The notes beneath the pieces are model-generated. The model was not told the origin of the DNA and searched no databases. It was given only the letters and a program-made list of their open reading frames with translations. A DNA stretch of 64,000 bases from CAVOGJ01 sp963700865 (GTDB taxonomy: Bacteria; Planctomycetota; Planctomycetia; Pirellulales; Pirellulaceae), in the NCBI GenBank assembly GCA_963700865.1, contig CAVOZC010000002.1, positions 248,001 to 312,000 on the forward strand, given 5' to 3'. Below, one piece after another: positions 39,373 to 49,796 of the stretch (within the stretch, counting starts at the first letter, position 1; the number at the start of each line of letters is the position of its first letter). Both the position numbers and the translations under genes were made by a program.

Positions 39373-40563
39373 TCAGGTTCGGTAATCGGCGTTGATCTTC
39401 ACGTACTCGGCCGTCAAATCGCAGGACCAGAAACGGGCTTCCTCGGTACCTTCGGAGAGCCACAACTCGATGCGGGTCTCGAATTGCTCCCGCATCGATT
39501 TTGCCACGGCTGATTCGTCCACGGGCACAGGGACTCCCTGGTGATACAACTCGGTACCATTCACCGCCAGAGTCGCCCCATCCGGATTGAAATGCGGCCC
39601 TGCATAGCCGGCGGCAGAAACGATCCGACCCCAGTTCGGGTCGCCGCCGGCGATCGCCGTCTTGACGAGCGGGCTGCCGGCAATGGCGCGGCAGATCAAT
39701 TCGGCATCCGCCGTGGTTCGGCAGCCCCGTACGTAAATCGCGATGCGGTGCGAGGCTCCCTCCCCATCGTCGACAATCGCCAAGGCCAGCTCGCGACACA
39801 CCTCCTCCAAGGCGATCGCGAAGGGCTCGACATCCTGGCGTGACATGGCTCCCTCCATGGCTTGGCCGTTGGCCAGGAGAATGACCGTGTCATTCGTGCT
39901 CGTGTGTCCGTCCACATCGATCGCATTGAACGTGCGGCCGTTGATCTCCGTGAGCAACCGTTGTGCATCCGCCGGTTCGAGTCGGGCGTCGGTCATAACG
40001 ATTGCCAGCATCGTGGCCATGTTGGGAGCGATCATTCCCGACCCTTTAGCGATTCCGGTCACCGTAATCGACTGGCCCGCAAGCTCGACGGTGCGCGTCG
40101 AAAGTTTTTCGACCGTATCGGTCGTCAGCATCCCCTGCGCGGCTGCCAGCAGCGCGGCGGAATTGGCCGCCAGCCCATCGGCCGCCGCACGGATCCCATT
40201 CGCGACTTTCTCCATTTCGAGCGGATGCCCAATGACTCCGGTCGACATCACGAGCACGCTTTCGTCGGGCACACCGAGCGCCTGGGCGGTAAGCCGCGTC
40301 ATGGCGCGGGCATCGGCCAGACCTTGCTCGCCAGTGCAGGCATTGGCATTTCCCGAATTCGTGATGACCGCGCGGATCGAAGAGGATGGGGTTCGTTCGC
40401 GATCGACGAGTACGGGAGCCGCGCAAACGAGATTCGTCGTATACAGACCCGCGGCCACTGCTGGCTGGTCGCTGGTGATCAACGAGATATCCAGCTTGGA
40501 CGCATTTCGTTTGATACCGCAAAACGTACCGGCGGCTCGGAAACCGCGGGGCAGTGGGTACAT
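39373..40563 (-). CDS. argJ: Bifunctional ornithine acetyltransferase / N-acetylglutamate synthase
   Basis: 396 aa from MYPLPRGFRAAGTFCGIK (a longer frame lacks similarity). ArgJ landmarks: YTTNLVCAAPVLV, AVITNSGNANACTG, MSTGVIGHPLEMEK, GSGMIAPNMATMLAIVMTDA with the self-cleavage Thr in MATML, DVDGHTSTNDTVI, and GDPNWGRI. The precursor cleaves itself before that Thr and recycles acetyl groups in arginine synthesis. Downstream of argC on the same strand, 64 bases apart. Confidence 0.96.
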   Translation of the reverse strand: MYPLPRGFRAAGTFCGIKRNASKLDISLITSDQPAVAAGLYTTNLVCAAPVLVDRERTPSSSIRAVITNSGNANACTGEQGLADARAMTRLTAQALGVPDESVLVMSTGVIGHPLEMEKVANGIRAAADGLAANSAALLAAAQGMLTTDTVEKLSTRTVELAGQSITVTGIAKGSGMIAPNMATMLAIVMTDARLEPADAQRLLTEINGRTFNAIDVDGHTSTNDTVILLANGQAMEGAMSRQDVEPFAIALEEVCRELALAIVDDGEGASHRIAIYVRGCRTTADAELICRAIAGSPLVKTAIAGGDPNWGRIVSAAGYAGPHFNPDGATLAVNGTELYHQGVPVPVDESAVAKSMREQFETRIELWLSEGTEEARFWSCDLTAEYVKINADYRT

Positions 40564-40627
40564 GATGACTCCGTCGTGCAAAGGGAATACCGAACACCCG
40601 CGTTCCACCCCGCGGTGTGGCGATTTT

Positions 40628-41638
40628 CTAAGGCAGGGCTGTCACTTCGGCAAGGCCGAACATCAAGTTCATATTCTGGACCGCCGCGCCGGAAGCCCCC
40701 TTGATCAAATTATCAATCACGCTCACCGTGACGACCCGATTGCCGACCATCCGTGCCGTCAGGTGGCAGTGATTCGTGTAGCTGACATCTTTGGTCGCCG
40801 GCAGATGCTCAACCACATGCACGAACGGCTCGTCGCGATAATAATCCCGCAAAGCGTCCATCACCGCGGACTCGGTCGTTCCTGGCGTGGCGGTCGCGTA
40901 ACCGGTCGTGAGGATGCCCCGATCCATGGGCATCAGGTGCGGTGTGAAGAGCACGCCCACCGAGTCGCCCGCCACATCCTTTAAGATTTGCGCGATTTCG
41001 GGCGTATGGCGATGCCGTCCCAATCCGTAGGCAGCCACGCTCTCATTGCACTCGGGAAAATGTGTCTGCAGCTTTGGATTCCGACCCGCACCGCTGACCC
41101 CACTCTTGGCATCGAAAATGATTTCGCTCGCGGCCACCAGCCCCGCACGGAGCAGCGGGGTCATCGCCAGGATCGCGCTGGTCGGGTAGCAACCCGGGTT
41201 GGCGACGAGTGACGCACCCTGAATGCGGTCGCGGTACAACTCGGGAAGTCCGTACGCGACATTTCCCAACCGTTCGGGATCGGGATGCGTGCTGTTGTAC
41301 CAGTCGGCGTACAGTTCCGCGTCCCACAGTCGGTAATCGGCGCTGAAATCGACCACTTTCGTGTCGGTCGTCAACAATTCGCGGATCGAAGCCGCGGATG
41401 CGGCATGCGGGAGGCAGCTGAAAACACAATCGCATTGTTCGGCGACCGCCAGCGGTTCCAGCGGCTCCAGCCGCAAGGCCAATCGGCCAGCCAATTGAGG
41501 ATGCACCTGGGCGATGGGGACTTGCCCCTCCTGCCGACTGGTCACGACCGCGATCGTGCAGTCCGGATGACGTAACAGAATCTTGATCAGCTCCAGGGCG
41601 GTATAGCCCGTTGCGCCAAGGATGCCCACGTTTACCAT
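40628..41638 (-). CDS. argC: N-acetyl-gamma-glutamyl-phosphate reductase
   Basis: 336 aa. NADP site GILGATGYTALELIKILLRHP, CVFSCLPHAASA, VVDFSADYRLWD, catalytic Cys in VANPGCYPTSAIL, SGVSGAGRNPKL, and HLMPMDRGILTTGY. Second reductive step of arginine synthesis; argJ follows, so the two likely form an operon. Intact. Confidence 0.96.
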   Translation of the reverse strand: MVNVGILGATGYTALELIKILLRHPDCTIAVVTSRQEGQVPIAQVHPQLAGRLALRLEPLEPLAVAEQCDCVFSCLPHAASAASIRELLTTDTKVVDFSADYRLWDAELYADWYNSTHPDPERLGNVAYGLPELYRDRIQGASLVANPGCYPTSAILAMTPLLRAGLVAASEIIFDAKSGVSGAGRNPKLQTHFPECNESVAAYGLGRHRHTPEIAQILKDVAGDSVGVLFTPHLMPMDRGILTTGYATATPGTTESAVMDALRDYYRDEPFVHVVEHLPATKDVSYTNHCHLTARMVGNRVVTVSVIDNLIKGASGAAVQNMNLMFGLAEVTALP

Positions 41639-41712
41639 CGCTGTCTTGACCTCTTCTCCGCCGTTCCGCCTGATGTTCCCGCCGTCCGCTGCCGATTGCC
41701 CAGGAGTATACT

Positions 41713-43302
41713 CTACTCGCGCAAGCGAAATACCTGGTAGTGACCGTTTTCATGGACGATCGGCGCAAGCCAGGGATAACCCTGGCGGCGACGTGGTACG
41801 ACCGCATAGTCCACTGGATGTGTGGAAACCCAGGCCATGAGTGTTGGGTCGTCGGGTGGAAAGGGACCGTAGCAACCCAACTGACGGATTGCTTTGCGGC
41901 GCCGCCACCACTCGACAATGGCTCGGCTGTCCTGGGGGATGTCCTTCCAGGTGGCGTATTCGTCGCGGCCGGCGTACCACTTAAAGGTCTGTGCATAGGT
42001 AGGAGTGAGAAACAGCGCGTCGGGTTCGGTCTGCTCCGCGCACCATCGGCACACGTCCAGCCAGTCTCGATATTCCTGCCGCGAATCGGGAGAGTCACGT
42101 CGCCCCTGCTGATCGGCGCCCGGTCGCGGGTCGATCTGTCGGGCAATGAAGCTGGCAGTTGTATGCAGGCCCACGACCACGATCAACAGCCCGCACAGTG
42201 CCGCGTGGCCGCGTTGCGCACCGGGTTGGCCCCCCGCGTCCCCGGGAAACAAACCGCGGGACGATTGCCAGCCGCCGACCCACAGCAGCGAGGTGCCGGT
42301 CGCCAGCATCGTGTCCGTCATGCGATACCAGTAGTAACGCATCCATTGCCCGCGGTAGATCCAATTTTGCCAGGTAATGTTTTCGACGCAGGCTCCCACC
42401 ACCGCGATCGCCACACAGGCCGCGACGAATCGCTGCAGGCGGTGGCCGGCGCGGCCTGTCGGCATGAGCCTCCAACTAGCCAACCAGACCATGACCAGTC
42501 CCAGATGTCGGAGGATATGCCAGGGCGGGAAGCGTCGCATCAACAAGTGATGGTCCAATCGTAACGAAACGTAAATATGGCGTGCCACGCGAATGGTGTC
42601 GGTATCGGCGCCCGCATCCAGCCATAGCGCGGGGACAATTCCAACCAGCGCCACGGATAACGCGACGACGATCGTTGGCACCAACGTGACAATCGATCCG
42701 CGACGCGGATCCGACATCCACACCGTGCCGGCGGCGAGTGTTGACCAGCCACCCACGAGCGGATGGAACATCGTCGCGATCGCGAGCAGCAGCAGGGCTC
42801 GCCGCCAATGCGCCTGCACAAGCGCCGCGAGCGACAGCAGGACGCAACCATAGCTGGGAACTTTGGCCTCGATGCCTCCGACCATCCATTCACCGGCCAT
42901 ATGGAGATGGTCCCACAGGAATAAACTGGTGCCGGTGGCCAGCAGGGACCATCCCGGCCGCAAGCCAATGGCCCGTGACAGACGCACCCAACCCCAGGCG
43001 ATCAGTGACCAGCCGATCAGCCGCCCGCACCAGGCGGTCGTCTCGAGAGAGACGAACAGCGATGGCCAGCCGAAGACGCATTGGAAAGCCGGTTGTGATT
43101 CAAAAGAAGTGAGGAAAAGGTCATTCGGGCACCAGTTGGGATTCCAAAAGTGCTTGCCGCGGGTAAGGTAGTGGGCTTCGTTGATCGCGGGCGGGCGACC
43201 CCCCGCATGAACAAAAAAGAGAATCACGATCAGCACGCTTTCCGCCGTTGCCCCGATGCGGGCCGACCACGGTTGATCAGTAGGGCTGTCGGGTCGATGC
43301 AT
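41713..43302 (-). CDS. DUF6798-like polytopic membrane protein
   Basis: 529 aa with about 9-10 membrane segments and a large C-terminal soluble region ending PLDYAVV-like motifs (VSTHPVDYAVVPRRRQGYPW). Conserved-looking features of this planctomycete family: an N-terminal NEAHYLTRGKHFWNPNWCPN loop, WCPND, and FLTPTYAQTFKWYAGRDEYA. GT-C glycosyltransferases have a similar layout but no catalytic motif was found. Function unknown. Confidence 0.7.
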   Translation of the reverse strand: MHRPDSPTDQPWSARIGATAESVLIVILFFVHAGGRPPAINEAHYLTRGKHFWNPNWCPNDLFLTSFESQPAFQCVFGWPSLFVSLETTAWCGRLIGWSLIAWGWVRLSRAIGLRPGWSLLATGTSLFLWDHLHMAGEWMVGGIEAKVPSYGCVLLSLAALVQAHWRRALLLLAIATMFHPLVGGWSTLAAGTVWMSDPRRGSIVTLVPTIVVALSVALVGIVPALWLDAGADTDTIRVARHIYVSLRLDHHLLMRRFPPWHILRHLGLVMVWLASWRLMPTGRAGHRLQRFVAACVAIAVVGACVENITWQNWIYRGQWMRYYWYRMTDTMLATGTSLLWVGGWQSSRGLFPGDAGGQPGAQRGHAALCGLLIVVVGLHTTASFIARQIDPRPGADQQGRRDSPDSRQEYRDWLDVCRWCAEQTEPDALFLTPTYAQTFKWYAGRDEYATWKDIPQDSRAIVEWWRRRKAIRQLGCYGPFPPDDPTLMAWVSTHPVDYAVVPRRRQGYPWLAPIVHENGHYQVFRLRE

Positions 43303-43397
43303 GGTCTGGAAATCGATCGGTGGTCCGGCTGGCTGTTTCGTCGCGGTGAATCCAATCAGTGTAGCGAACGCACCCCCTCACAGGAGATGACCCGCGG

Positions 43398-44279
43398 ATG
43401 GATGAATACAACGAACCAGGGCAGGCCTTGCGGGCCGCGGCAGCCGACGGCACGCTGCAGATCCCGGGAGCGCCCTCGGCTTTGGTGGGTCGGCTGATCG
43501 AGCGCATGGGCTTTTCCGCCTGTTACCTGTCAGGCGGAGCGTATGCGGCCGGCAGCCTGGCGCTGCCCGACGTGGGGCTCAACACGCTCACCGAAATCAC
43601 GCAACAGACCTATTGGTTGACGCGGGCCATTGGCATTCCCGTCATCGTCGACGCGGACACCGGGTTCGGCGAGGCCGTGCATGTGGCCCGTGCCGTGGGT
43701 GAGCTGGAGGCGGCCGGTGCGGCGGCGATTCAGATCGAGGACCAGCAGGCGCCGAAGCGGTGTGGGCAGCTGTCGGGGGTGACGCTGATCGAACCGGCCA
43801 GCATGTGCGCCAAGATCGAGGCCGCCCTGGCGGCAAGGGTCTCGGAGGCGACGGTCATCCTGGCCAAGACGGATGCCCGTCAGGCGTGTGGACTCGTGGC
43901 CGCGATCGAGCGGGCCGAACAGTATGTGGCGGCTGGGGCCGATTGGGTCCTGCCCGACGGACTGGCAACCGCGGCCGAATTCGAACAATTCGCGCGGGCC
44001 TTCGACGTGCCGCTCGTGGCGAACATGACCGAGTTCGGCAGGAGCCCACTCATCCCGTTCGGCGAATTGCAGCAGATGGGTTACGCCGCCGTCCTCTATC
44101 CGGACACGTTGTTCCGGGTGGCCATGCGGGCCATCGAAGCGAGTCTGGCGGTCATGCAGTCGGAAGGGACACAAGCTTCGATTGTCGACCTGATGCAGAC
44201 GCGGGAGGAGCTTTACGAGCTGCTGGATTACGAGGACTTTGGCGAACCCGATCCGGCGTACGGGGATACGATCGCGTAG
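43398..44279 (+). CDS. PrpB-like carboxy-phosphonoenolpyruvate/methylisocitrate lyase
   Basis: 293 aa TIM barrel of the ICL/PEP-mutase family: VIVDADTGFGEAVHVARAVG (metal-binding DAD), AAIQIEDQQAPKRCGQLSG with the catalytic Cys loop (KRCGQ for KKCGH), VILAKTDARQACGL, ANMTEFGRSP and LYPDTLFRVAMRAIEASL. Matches methylisocitrate lyase better than phosphonate hydrolases. No prpC or prpD here, so the substrate may be another 2-hydroxy tricarboxylate. Complete, single gene. Confidence 0.85.
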   Translation: MDEYNEPGQALRAAAADGTLQIPGAPSALVGRLIERMGFSACYLSGGAYAAGSLALPDVGLNTLTEITQQTYWLTRAIGIPVIVDADTGFGEAVHVARAVGELEAAGAAAIQIEDQQAPKRCGQLSGVTLIEPASMCAKIEAALAARVSEATVILAKTDARQACGLVAAIERAEQYVAAGADWVLPDGLATAAEFEQFARAFDVPLVANMTEFGRSPLIPFGELQQMGYAAVLYPDTLFRVAMRAIEASLAVMQSEGTQASIVDLMQTREELYELLDYEDFGEPDPAYGDTIA

Positions 44280-44366
44280 CCGAAGTCGCCAGACGTTGGT
44301 GCGTAGGAGTCGACCTCCCCATCCTCGCGAGTTCGCTTCCGATCGGTGTGCTGGCGGCGTGAGCGA

Positions 44367-45901
44367 TCATTCGGCGGAGCGTACGGCAAAGATTCGCAGA
44401 GTCCCCGAGACCTCGTACGCGACGGCCAAGAGGGGTTCCCCCGTGGGGCTATCCGCTGCCGAGATGAATGTCAGCCCCTCCGGACCTTGATCGGCGATGC
44501 CGCCGTCTGGGGGAGCGGGAGACCGTTTCTGCAAATGCACGATCCGCGGTGCGCACGGCTGACTGACATCGACGACGACGACACCGCTGAATCGTTCCAA
44601 GCCCACAAAGGCCAATGTCGTATCGCCAATGCGGCCCACCGCAACCCCCTCCGGTTCGGGCCCCTTGTCATCGCTGCGACTGTCGAAGGTAAGTGGATCG
44701 TGATCGGAATTAAATTCCTCGGGATATGCGGCGGCCGTCAACCGCTCCAGGGCGTCTCCCGAATCGTAGACCAATCCACCTTGGGCGTCGCGAATGGAAA
44801 AGGAACGCGCCCAAAGGCTCGCAGATGGTCGATATCTCCGTCTCCATCGGGATCGGCATCCACGGTGGAAACCGATAAACGGCCGAGCCGATCGAGTTGT
44901 TGCAATTCGACCCGGTCGGGGAAGATGGTCGGATCCAGCCGCAGGTCGGCGACCCGCGCGTCCTCGCGAAAACCCGCGTACTTGCGATGATCGCCCTCGT
45001 TGGCGGTTACCAAATAGGGTTGCCCATCAAGGGTGAACGTCGCGATGCCATCGGGCTGATAGAGTCCTGTGATCGGATATCCGGCAATGTGTGCCCGGCC
45101 ATCCACATCGCTGGCGTCGAGCCCGGCGTCTGGCGCATGGAACGACTTTTCGCCAAGCCCTACCAACCGTTCCAGCCTGGCTCGCTCGATGTCAATGATG
45201 GCCAGGGCGTTATTCTCCTGCAGCACGACCCAGGCCCGTTTGCCGTCCGCCCCGATGGCGAGGTACTCGGGTTCGAGGTCCATGGCCACCGTCGCGCCCG
45301 GACCAAAAATGCGAATGCCCTGCGACTTGGCGGTCGCCGGCTCGCACGTCAGGGGCACCGTCACGACCTGGGCCTGTGCCATGTTGCGGCGATCTTCCGC
45401 CAGCCGGATGATGCTGACGCTGCCTGGGGGATCGATGCGATAATCGTCACTCGGCTCCCCCTCATTGGCAACCAGCACCTTATCTCCAGCGGGCGTGAAT
45501 TCCAGCATATCGGGCAGAGCGCCGACCTCGACGCGCCCGATAAAGGTGCCATCCGTATCGAAAAAGACCACCTGACCTGGCTCGTAGCGAGGCTCGGCGA
45601 CGACCGCCGCGGCGACCAACCCGTCCTTGACCGCCACATGGGTGGCCGCCTGTCCCCAGTCCGCCAGCGAGACGCGCCGCACCAGTGTCGGCTGTGTGGG
45701 ATCGGCAATGGACACGATATCGATCGCCCGGTGTTCGCCATTGACGACAAACAGCCGTTGCGTTGCCGGGTCATATTTCACGATCTCCGCGGCGCCGGCG
45801 TCCCAGGTTTCCCCATGGCGAAAGCCGCCCACCTCGTCCAGCCGCCATTGCCCGCAGACGGGAGCAGCCAGGCAGAGAGCCGCCGCGATCAGCTTCCCCA
45901 T
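44367..45901 (-). CDS. Choice-of-anchor I-type exported beta-propeller protein, frameshifted
   Basis: About 511 aa from MGKLIAAALCLAAPVCG, a signal peptide; a longer start at 45997 (MTHDGSFPMPGRLS) is possible. The first frame carries the choice-of-anchor I region (RLFVVNGEHRAIDIVSIADP, KVLVANEGEPSDDYRIDPPG, YITGL-like QPDGIATFTLDGQPYLVTAN) as far as LRAFG. The rest (ARSFSIRDAQGGLVYDSGDA, PEPEGVAVGRIG, VVVVDVSQPCAPRIVHL) is in another frame, the shift being one missing G near 44800-44806. Similar proteins are alkaline-phosphatase-like or surface proteins; function unknown. Confidence 0.7.
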
Positions 45902-46007
45902 CACGGGCACGCTGGCCGACGCGGGTCGGTGCCGCAACGAAAACGAAAAACGGACAGACAATCTGCCTGGCATGGGAAAAGATCCATCGTGGGTCATGAT
46001 CGGCCGA

Positions 46008-47066
46008 CTAGCCCGGGGTAAAGTCCTCGTCGCCGCTCAGTCCGGCGGCGAACTCGGCGAGCAATTGAGCCGCGTGATCGATGTCCTCCAGCGAGATGGT
46101 CTCAACCGCGCTGTGCATGTAGCGGTTGGGAATCGACACCAGTCCCGTGGCCACGCCGGCCCGCGTGATCTGGATGGAGTTGGCATCGCAGGGGGTGGCG
46201 CGGCCCGTCGCGGAGAGCTGAAAGGGGATGCCCCGTTCCTCGGCGACCTGCACCAGGCGTGTCGTGACGGCTGGATTCATGTTGGGGCCCCGGTAAATCA
46301 CGGGCCCGCCGCCCAGGCGGACTTCCCCGTTTTGTCGCTTATCGATGGTCGGACAGTCCGTGGCATGCGTGACATCCACGGCAATCCCCACGTGCGGATC
46401 GATGCCGTAAGCGCTCGTGCGGGCACCCCGCAGGCCAATCTCCTCCTGCACGGTGGAAACCGCGAAGAGTCCCACTTGCAACCGCCCGGCGGCCCGCCGC
46501 AACGCCTCCATCACTACCCACAGCCCGGACTTATTGTCCATGCCGGGTGAGTTCGCCAAGCCGTTGCGCATCTCCTGAAAACCCAATTGAAGCGTCACCG
46601 GATCTCCGATCCTTACCAAGTCGTCCGCCTCTTGCTTGGTCGCGCAGCCGATGTCGAGCCATAGTTCTTCCAATTTGACCACCTGTTTTCGCTCGTCCGG
46701 TGTCAGCAAGTGAATGGGCTTGCGGGCAATCACTGCCGGGATCGGTCCGGCCGTGGTCCAAATCGTCATCCGCTGGCCAATCAGCTGCTGCGGGTCCCAG
46801 CCGCCGATCGTTTGCGCGTAAAGGAATCCATTTTCGTCGATGTACGACACCAACATGCCAATCTGGTCGCAGTGCCCGGCCAGCATGACCCGTACGGGGG
46901 CGTTGGCGTTGCAGCTGGCCACCACGTTGCCGTGGGTATCGGTCGAGATTTGTTCGGCAAAGTCTCCTGCGTAGCGGCGGACAATGGCCTGCACCGGCTC
47001 CTCGAAACCGGAGGGGCTGGGTTGGGTAAGGATCGATTGTAAAAACTGCTTGGCTTCGGTTTGCAA
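46008..47066 (-). CDS. M42-family metallo-aminopeptidase
   Basis: 352 aa. Metal ligands and catalytic residues of the M42 family: AGHCDQIGMLV (His/Asp), TVQEEIGLRGARTSAYG (Glu pair), VAVDVTHATDCPT, PCDANSIQ and IPNRYMHSAVETIS. A PDZ-like insert covers about 75-175. Such enzymes are large cytosolic complexes that trim short peptides. No gene partner. Start at MQTEAKQFLQS chosen as first sensible ATG. Confidence 0.92.
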   Translation of the reverse strand: MQTEAKQFLQSILTQPSPSGFEEPVQAIVRRYAGDFAEQISTDTHGNVVASCNANAPVRVMLAGHCDQIGMLVSYIDENGFLYAQTIGGWDPQQLIGQRMTIWTTAGPIPAVIARKPIHLLTPDERKQVVKLEELWLDIGCATKQEADDLVRIGDPVTLQLGFQEMRNGLANSPGMDNKSGLWVVMEALRRAAGRLQVGLFAVSTVQEEIGLRGARTSAYGIDPHVGIAVDVTHATDCPTIDKRQNGEVRLGGGPVIYRGPNMNPAVTTRLVQVAEERGIPFQLSATGRATPCDANSIQITRAGVATGLVSIPNRYMHSAVETISLEDIDHAAQLLAEFAAGLSGDEDFTPG

Positions 47067-47378
47067 CGGAAGGATCCTTCAGGAAGGGAATGATAACGGT
47101 GTACCGGGGGGGATGCCGGCTCAAGGGCCGGCGACCGAATGCTGGCGACTTCGACGGCACGCGCGTGGCGGGGGCTTCCCGCCACAGTCAGCCTTGCCCA
47201 TGTTGGGCCGCCGTTATTTTCCAAAGTCTGGCGACCTTGTCATTACCCAACCCCTCCCTTCCCCAGGGAGGAAAGTCGCTTTTTTTTCCAAAATGCAATA
47301 CTAATATCGCTCGGGCAGCGCCTTAAGAAAAAAGCGAACAATTTATTCCCGAAATGCGGACGGCGGCAGGGTGTCTGA
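47067..47378. other. Intergenic region with REP-like hairpins
   Basis: About 310 bases between the M42 gene and the divergent sigma factor. A hairpin (arms GTGGCGGG / CCCGCCAC around GGCTT) is at 47165-47185, with the same CTGGCGACTTCG flank as the 31.5-kb units; a second truncated flank copy is near 47224. Confidence 0.6.
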
Positions 47379-47936
47379 ATGGACGCGAGTTTCCCGGAAG
47401 AATCACGGACCGGCATCGACCACAGCGAGGCGATCGTGCGCCTGTTCGCCCAGCACCAACGTTGGTTGCACGGTTATTTGACCGCGCTCTTAGGCAGTGC
47501 CGCCGACGCCGAGGACGTATTTCAGGAAGTTTGCGTCATCATGTGGCGCGAGCATCACAAGTACGCCCTGGGCACGAGTTTTGCGAGTTGGTTGAGCGTT
47601 ATTGCCTATCATCAGGTACAGAAGTTTCGCCGCGAGCAAAAGCGGTCGCCACGGTATCTGGGCGACACCTTGCTGGATTACCTGGCCGAGGAGATCCCGA
47701 AGCGTGCGGATTTGCTTGAGGCACGTCGCAAGGCCCTGGGAGACTGCGTGGCCAAACTGCGGGACGCGGACCGCGACCTGGTGCGGCTTTGTTACGCCGA
47801 ACGCAAAACCACGGCCAAGCAAGTCGCGGAGCGCACGGGACGTCCGGCCAATACGGTGTATAAGGCGCTCCATCGCATTCGCAAGTCATTGCATGAGTGC
47901 GTCAATCGGACGATCTCGGCGGAGAGACTGGCATGA
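47379..47936 (+). CDS. ECF sigma factor
   Basis: 185 aa. Region 2: YLTALLGSAADAEDVFQEVC; region 4: LRDADRDLVRLCYAERKTTA, QVAERTGRPANTVYKALHRI. The SASWLSVIA-type linker (FASWLSVIAYHQVQKFRREQ) is typical of the planctomycete 'rhopi' ECF group. It overlaps the start of the FecR-like gene by ATGA. Likely transcribes the surface-protein genes that follow; target promoters unknown. Confidence 0.9.
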   Translation: MDASFPEESRTGIDHSEAIVRLFAQHQRWLHGYLTALLGSAADAEDVFQEVCVIMWREHHKYALGTSFASWLSVIAYHQVQKFRREQKRSPRYLGDTLLDYLAEEIPKRADLLEARRKALGDCVAKLRDADRDLVRLCYAERKTTAKQVAERTGRPANTVYKALHRIRKSLHECVNRTISAERLA

Positions 47937-49768
47937 ATCGAGATCCGCGGATGGATGACCGGTTGTTCTGGATTATTGGCCGGGTGTGCAACGGGAACGC
48001 CACCGAGTCCGAGGTCGACCAGCTCGGCCACATCCTGGCGGCGGATCCCGCGGCGCGATCGACTTATGCCGAGTATATGTTGCTGCACGCCGAGCTCTAT
48101 TGGCTGCAAGACTCGCTAGGCGAGACGACCACGGGGCGGGGAGCGAACCGAACAAGCCACGGGGACGACAGTCGGGCGTGGGGAATGGTCGCGAAGTCGC
48201 TGACGTGGATCGGGACGATCGCGGCCACCTTGCTGCTGGGATGGTTCCTGGGCAGTCATGACTTCTTCGCGCGATCGGAGCCTGCTGGGAGGCCTTCGCG
48301 CCCGGGCTCGACGCAGGCGGGCCGCGAGGGCGCGGAGCCCGAGGAACGGCCCACGGTGGCGATCATCTCCGGAACACGCAATTGCCGCTGGGATGAAGGG
48401 TCCGGGAGCGTTGGTTATGGCTCGCCCCTGGCGGCCGGTCGCCGCTTGCATCTATTGGAAGGACTGGCGGAGATCACCTTCGAGCGGGGCGCGCGGGTCA
48501 TCCTGCAGGCGCCGGCCGTATTCGACGTGGCGGACGAGGGGCGCTCGATGTTGCACCGCGGCCGTCTGACCGCCGCCGTGCCGAATGGCGCCGAGGGCTT
48601 TCGGGTTGACCTGCAGCGTCTGTCCCTGATCGACCGCGGCACTGAATTTGGCGTCTTGGCCGACGAGAACGGCAAGGCGGAGGTCCAGGTCTTTGAAGGG
48701 CTCGTCGAAGGATACTTTCACGATGATCGGGGCGAGACCATTCGTACGGCTCGCTGGACGGCCGCACAGTCGGTGCGTATCGATCCACGCAATGCGGACT
48801 ATTGCCTGTCCGATGGCACGGTGGCTCGCTTTGTGCGATCGCTTTCTCCCTCCACCCGCGAGGAACTGTATGCGTTCGAGGAATTCGACTATCCGTCGGG
48901 CCCCCTGGGTGGACAAAACGGCGGCTATGGCTGGGGCGGTCCCTGGGTGGACCTGTCGGCGAGTGGAAACTCGTCCGAGACCAATCGAGTCGCGGCCGGG
49001 AATTTGAAAGTCGATGGTCTGATCCCGGTGGGTAACCACGCGGCATTGGTCGGCCAAGGTAATCGTATTCGCCGCGTCCTCGGTACCTCGCTGGGCGGCG
49101 TGTTCGACACCGCCGGGCTGGTCGAGGATGAGGACGGAGTTCGTCTGGTGGGAAAAGATGGCACGACGGTCTATGTGAGCTTCTGCCAGCGGGTGTCGGC
49201 GGTGGGTGACGGATTTTACGGGGTCGAGCTGCACCGCGGCGACGGGAATGGGAATCGAGTCCTGTGCGTTGGGAACGGGGCCAGCGACACGGCGTACGGC
49301 ATTTCGTCGGAGGTCAACGGCGGGGCCCGCTCGACCTTTCGGACGCTCGGTAAAGAACCCACCGATGTGACGTTCATCGTCGTGCGTATCGATTTCGGCC
49401 AGAACGATGACGATCGCCTGGTGGTTTTTCGCGATCCGCAGTCGCTGGTCCGAGAAGCCGAGTGCGAGGTTGATGCGGAACTGACGGGAAATTTCGCCTT
49501 CGATCGGATCAGTGGTAGTAATTTTGACGGGCAAAAGTCGCATGCTTTCGACCGTTTACGGCTGGGAACTTCATTCACGGCCGTCACGGACCACCATCTT
49601 GTCACGCCCGAGCATTCGGTAGTACAAACCAGCATCCGGACGAAGAAAATCCTTGGTTTCACTCCCTTGATGTTCGCGTTGAGGGAGCCAAGACTGCAAT
49701 CGACAAGTAGAATCGAATCAGACAACGGTAGGAAAATGGCGGCCATCGTGCCGAGATCGCGGGGGTGA
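47933..49768 (+). CDS. FecR-like anti-sigma protein with C-terminal sensory domain
   Basis: 611 aa from MNRDPRMDDRLFWIIGRVCN; ATG overlaps the sigma stop by 4 bases, favouring it over an upstream start. N-terminal helical domain (1-65, ESEVDQLGHILAADPAARST), one transmembrane helix (SLTWIGTIAATLLLGWFLG, about 88-106), FecR domain (about 155-300: GSPLAAGRRLHLLEGLAEIT, FERGARVILQAPAVF, HRGRLTAAVP, DRGTEFGVL), then a beta-rich LamG-like C-terminal half. Holds the sigma factor and senses outside signals. Confidence 0.85.
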   Translation: MNRDPRMDDRLFWIIGRVCNGNATESEVDQLGHILAADPAARSTYAEYMLLHAELYWLQDSLGETTTGRGANRTSHGDDSRAWGMVAKSLTWIGTIAATLLLGWFLGSHDFFARSEPAGRPSRPGSTQAGREGAEPEERPTVAIISGTRNCRWDEGSGSVGYGSPLAAGRRLHLLEGLAEITFERGARVILQAPAVFDVADEGRSMLHRGRLTAAVPNGAEGFRVDLQRLSLIDRGTEFGVLADENGKAEVQVFEGLVEGYFHDDRGETIRTARWTAAQSVRIDPRNADYCLSDGTVARFVRSLSPSTREELYAFEEFDYPSGPLGGQNGGYGWGGPWVDLSASGNSSETNRVAAGNLKVDGLIPVGNHAALVGQGNRIRRVLGTSLGGVFDTAGLVEDEDGVRLVGKDGTTVYVSFCQRVSAVGDGFYGVELHRGDGNGNRVLCVGNGASDTAYGISSEVNGGARSTFRTLGKEPTDVTFIVVRIDFGQNDDDRLVVFRDPQSLVREAECEVDAELTGNFAFDRISGSNFDGQKSHAFDRLRLGTSFTAVTDHHLVTPEHSVVQTSIRTKKILGFTPLMFALREPRLQSTSRIESDNGRKMAAIVPRSRG

Positions 49769-49796
49769 TTCGATGTTCGTTCACGGGAAGAAAAAA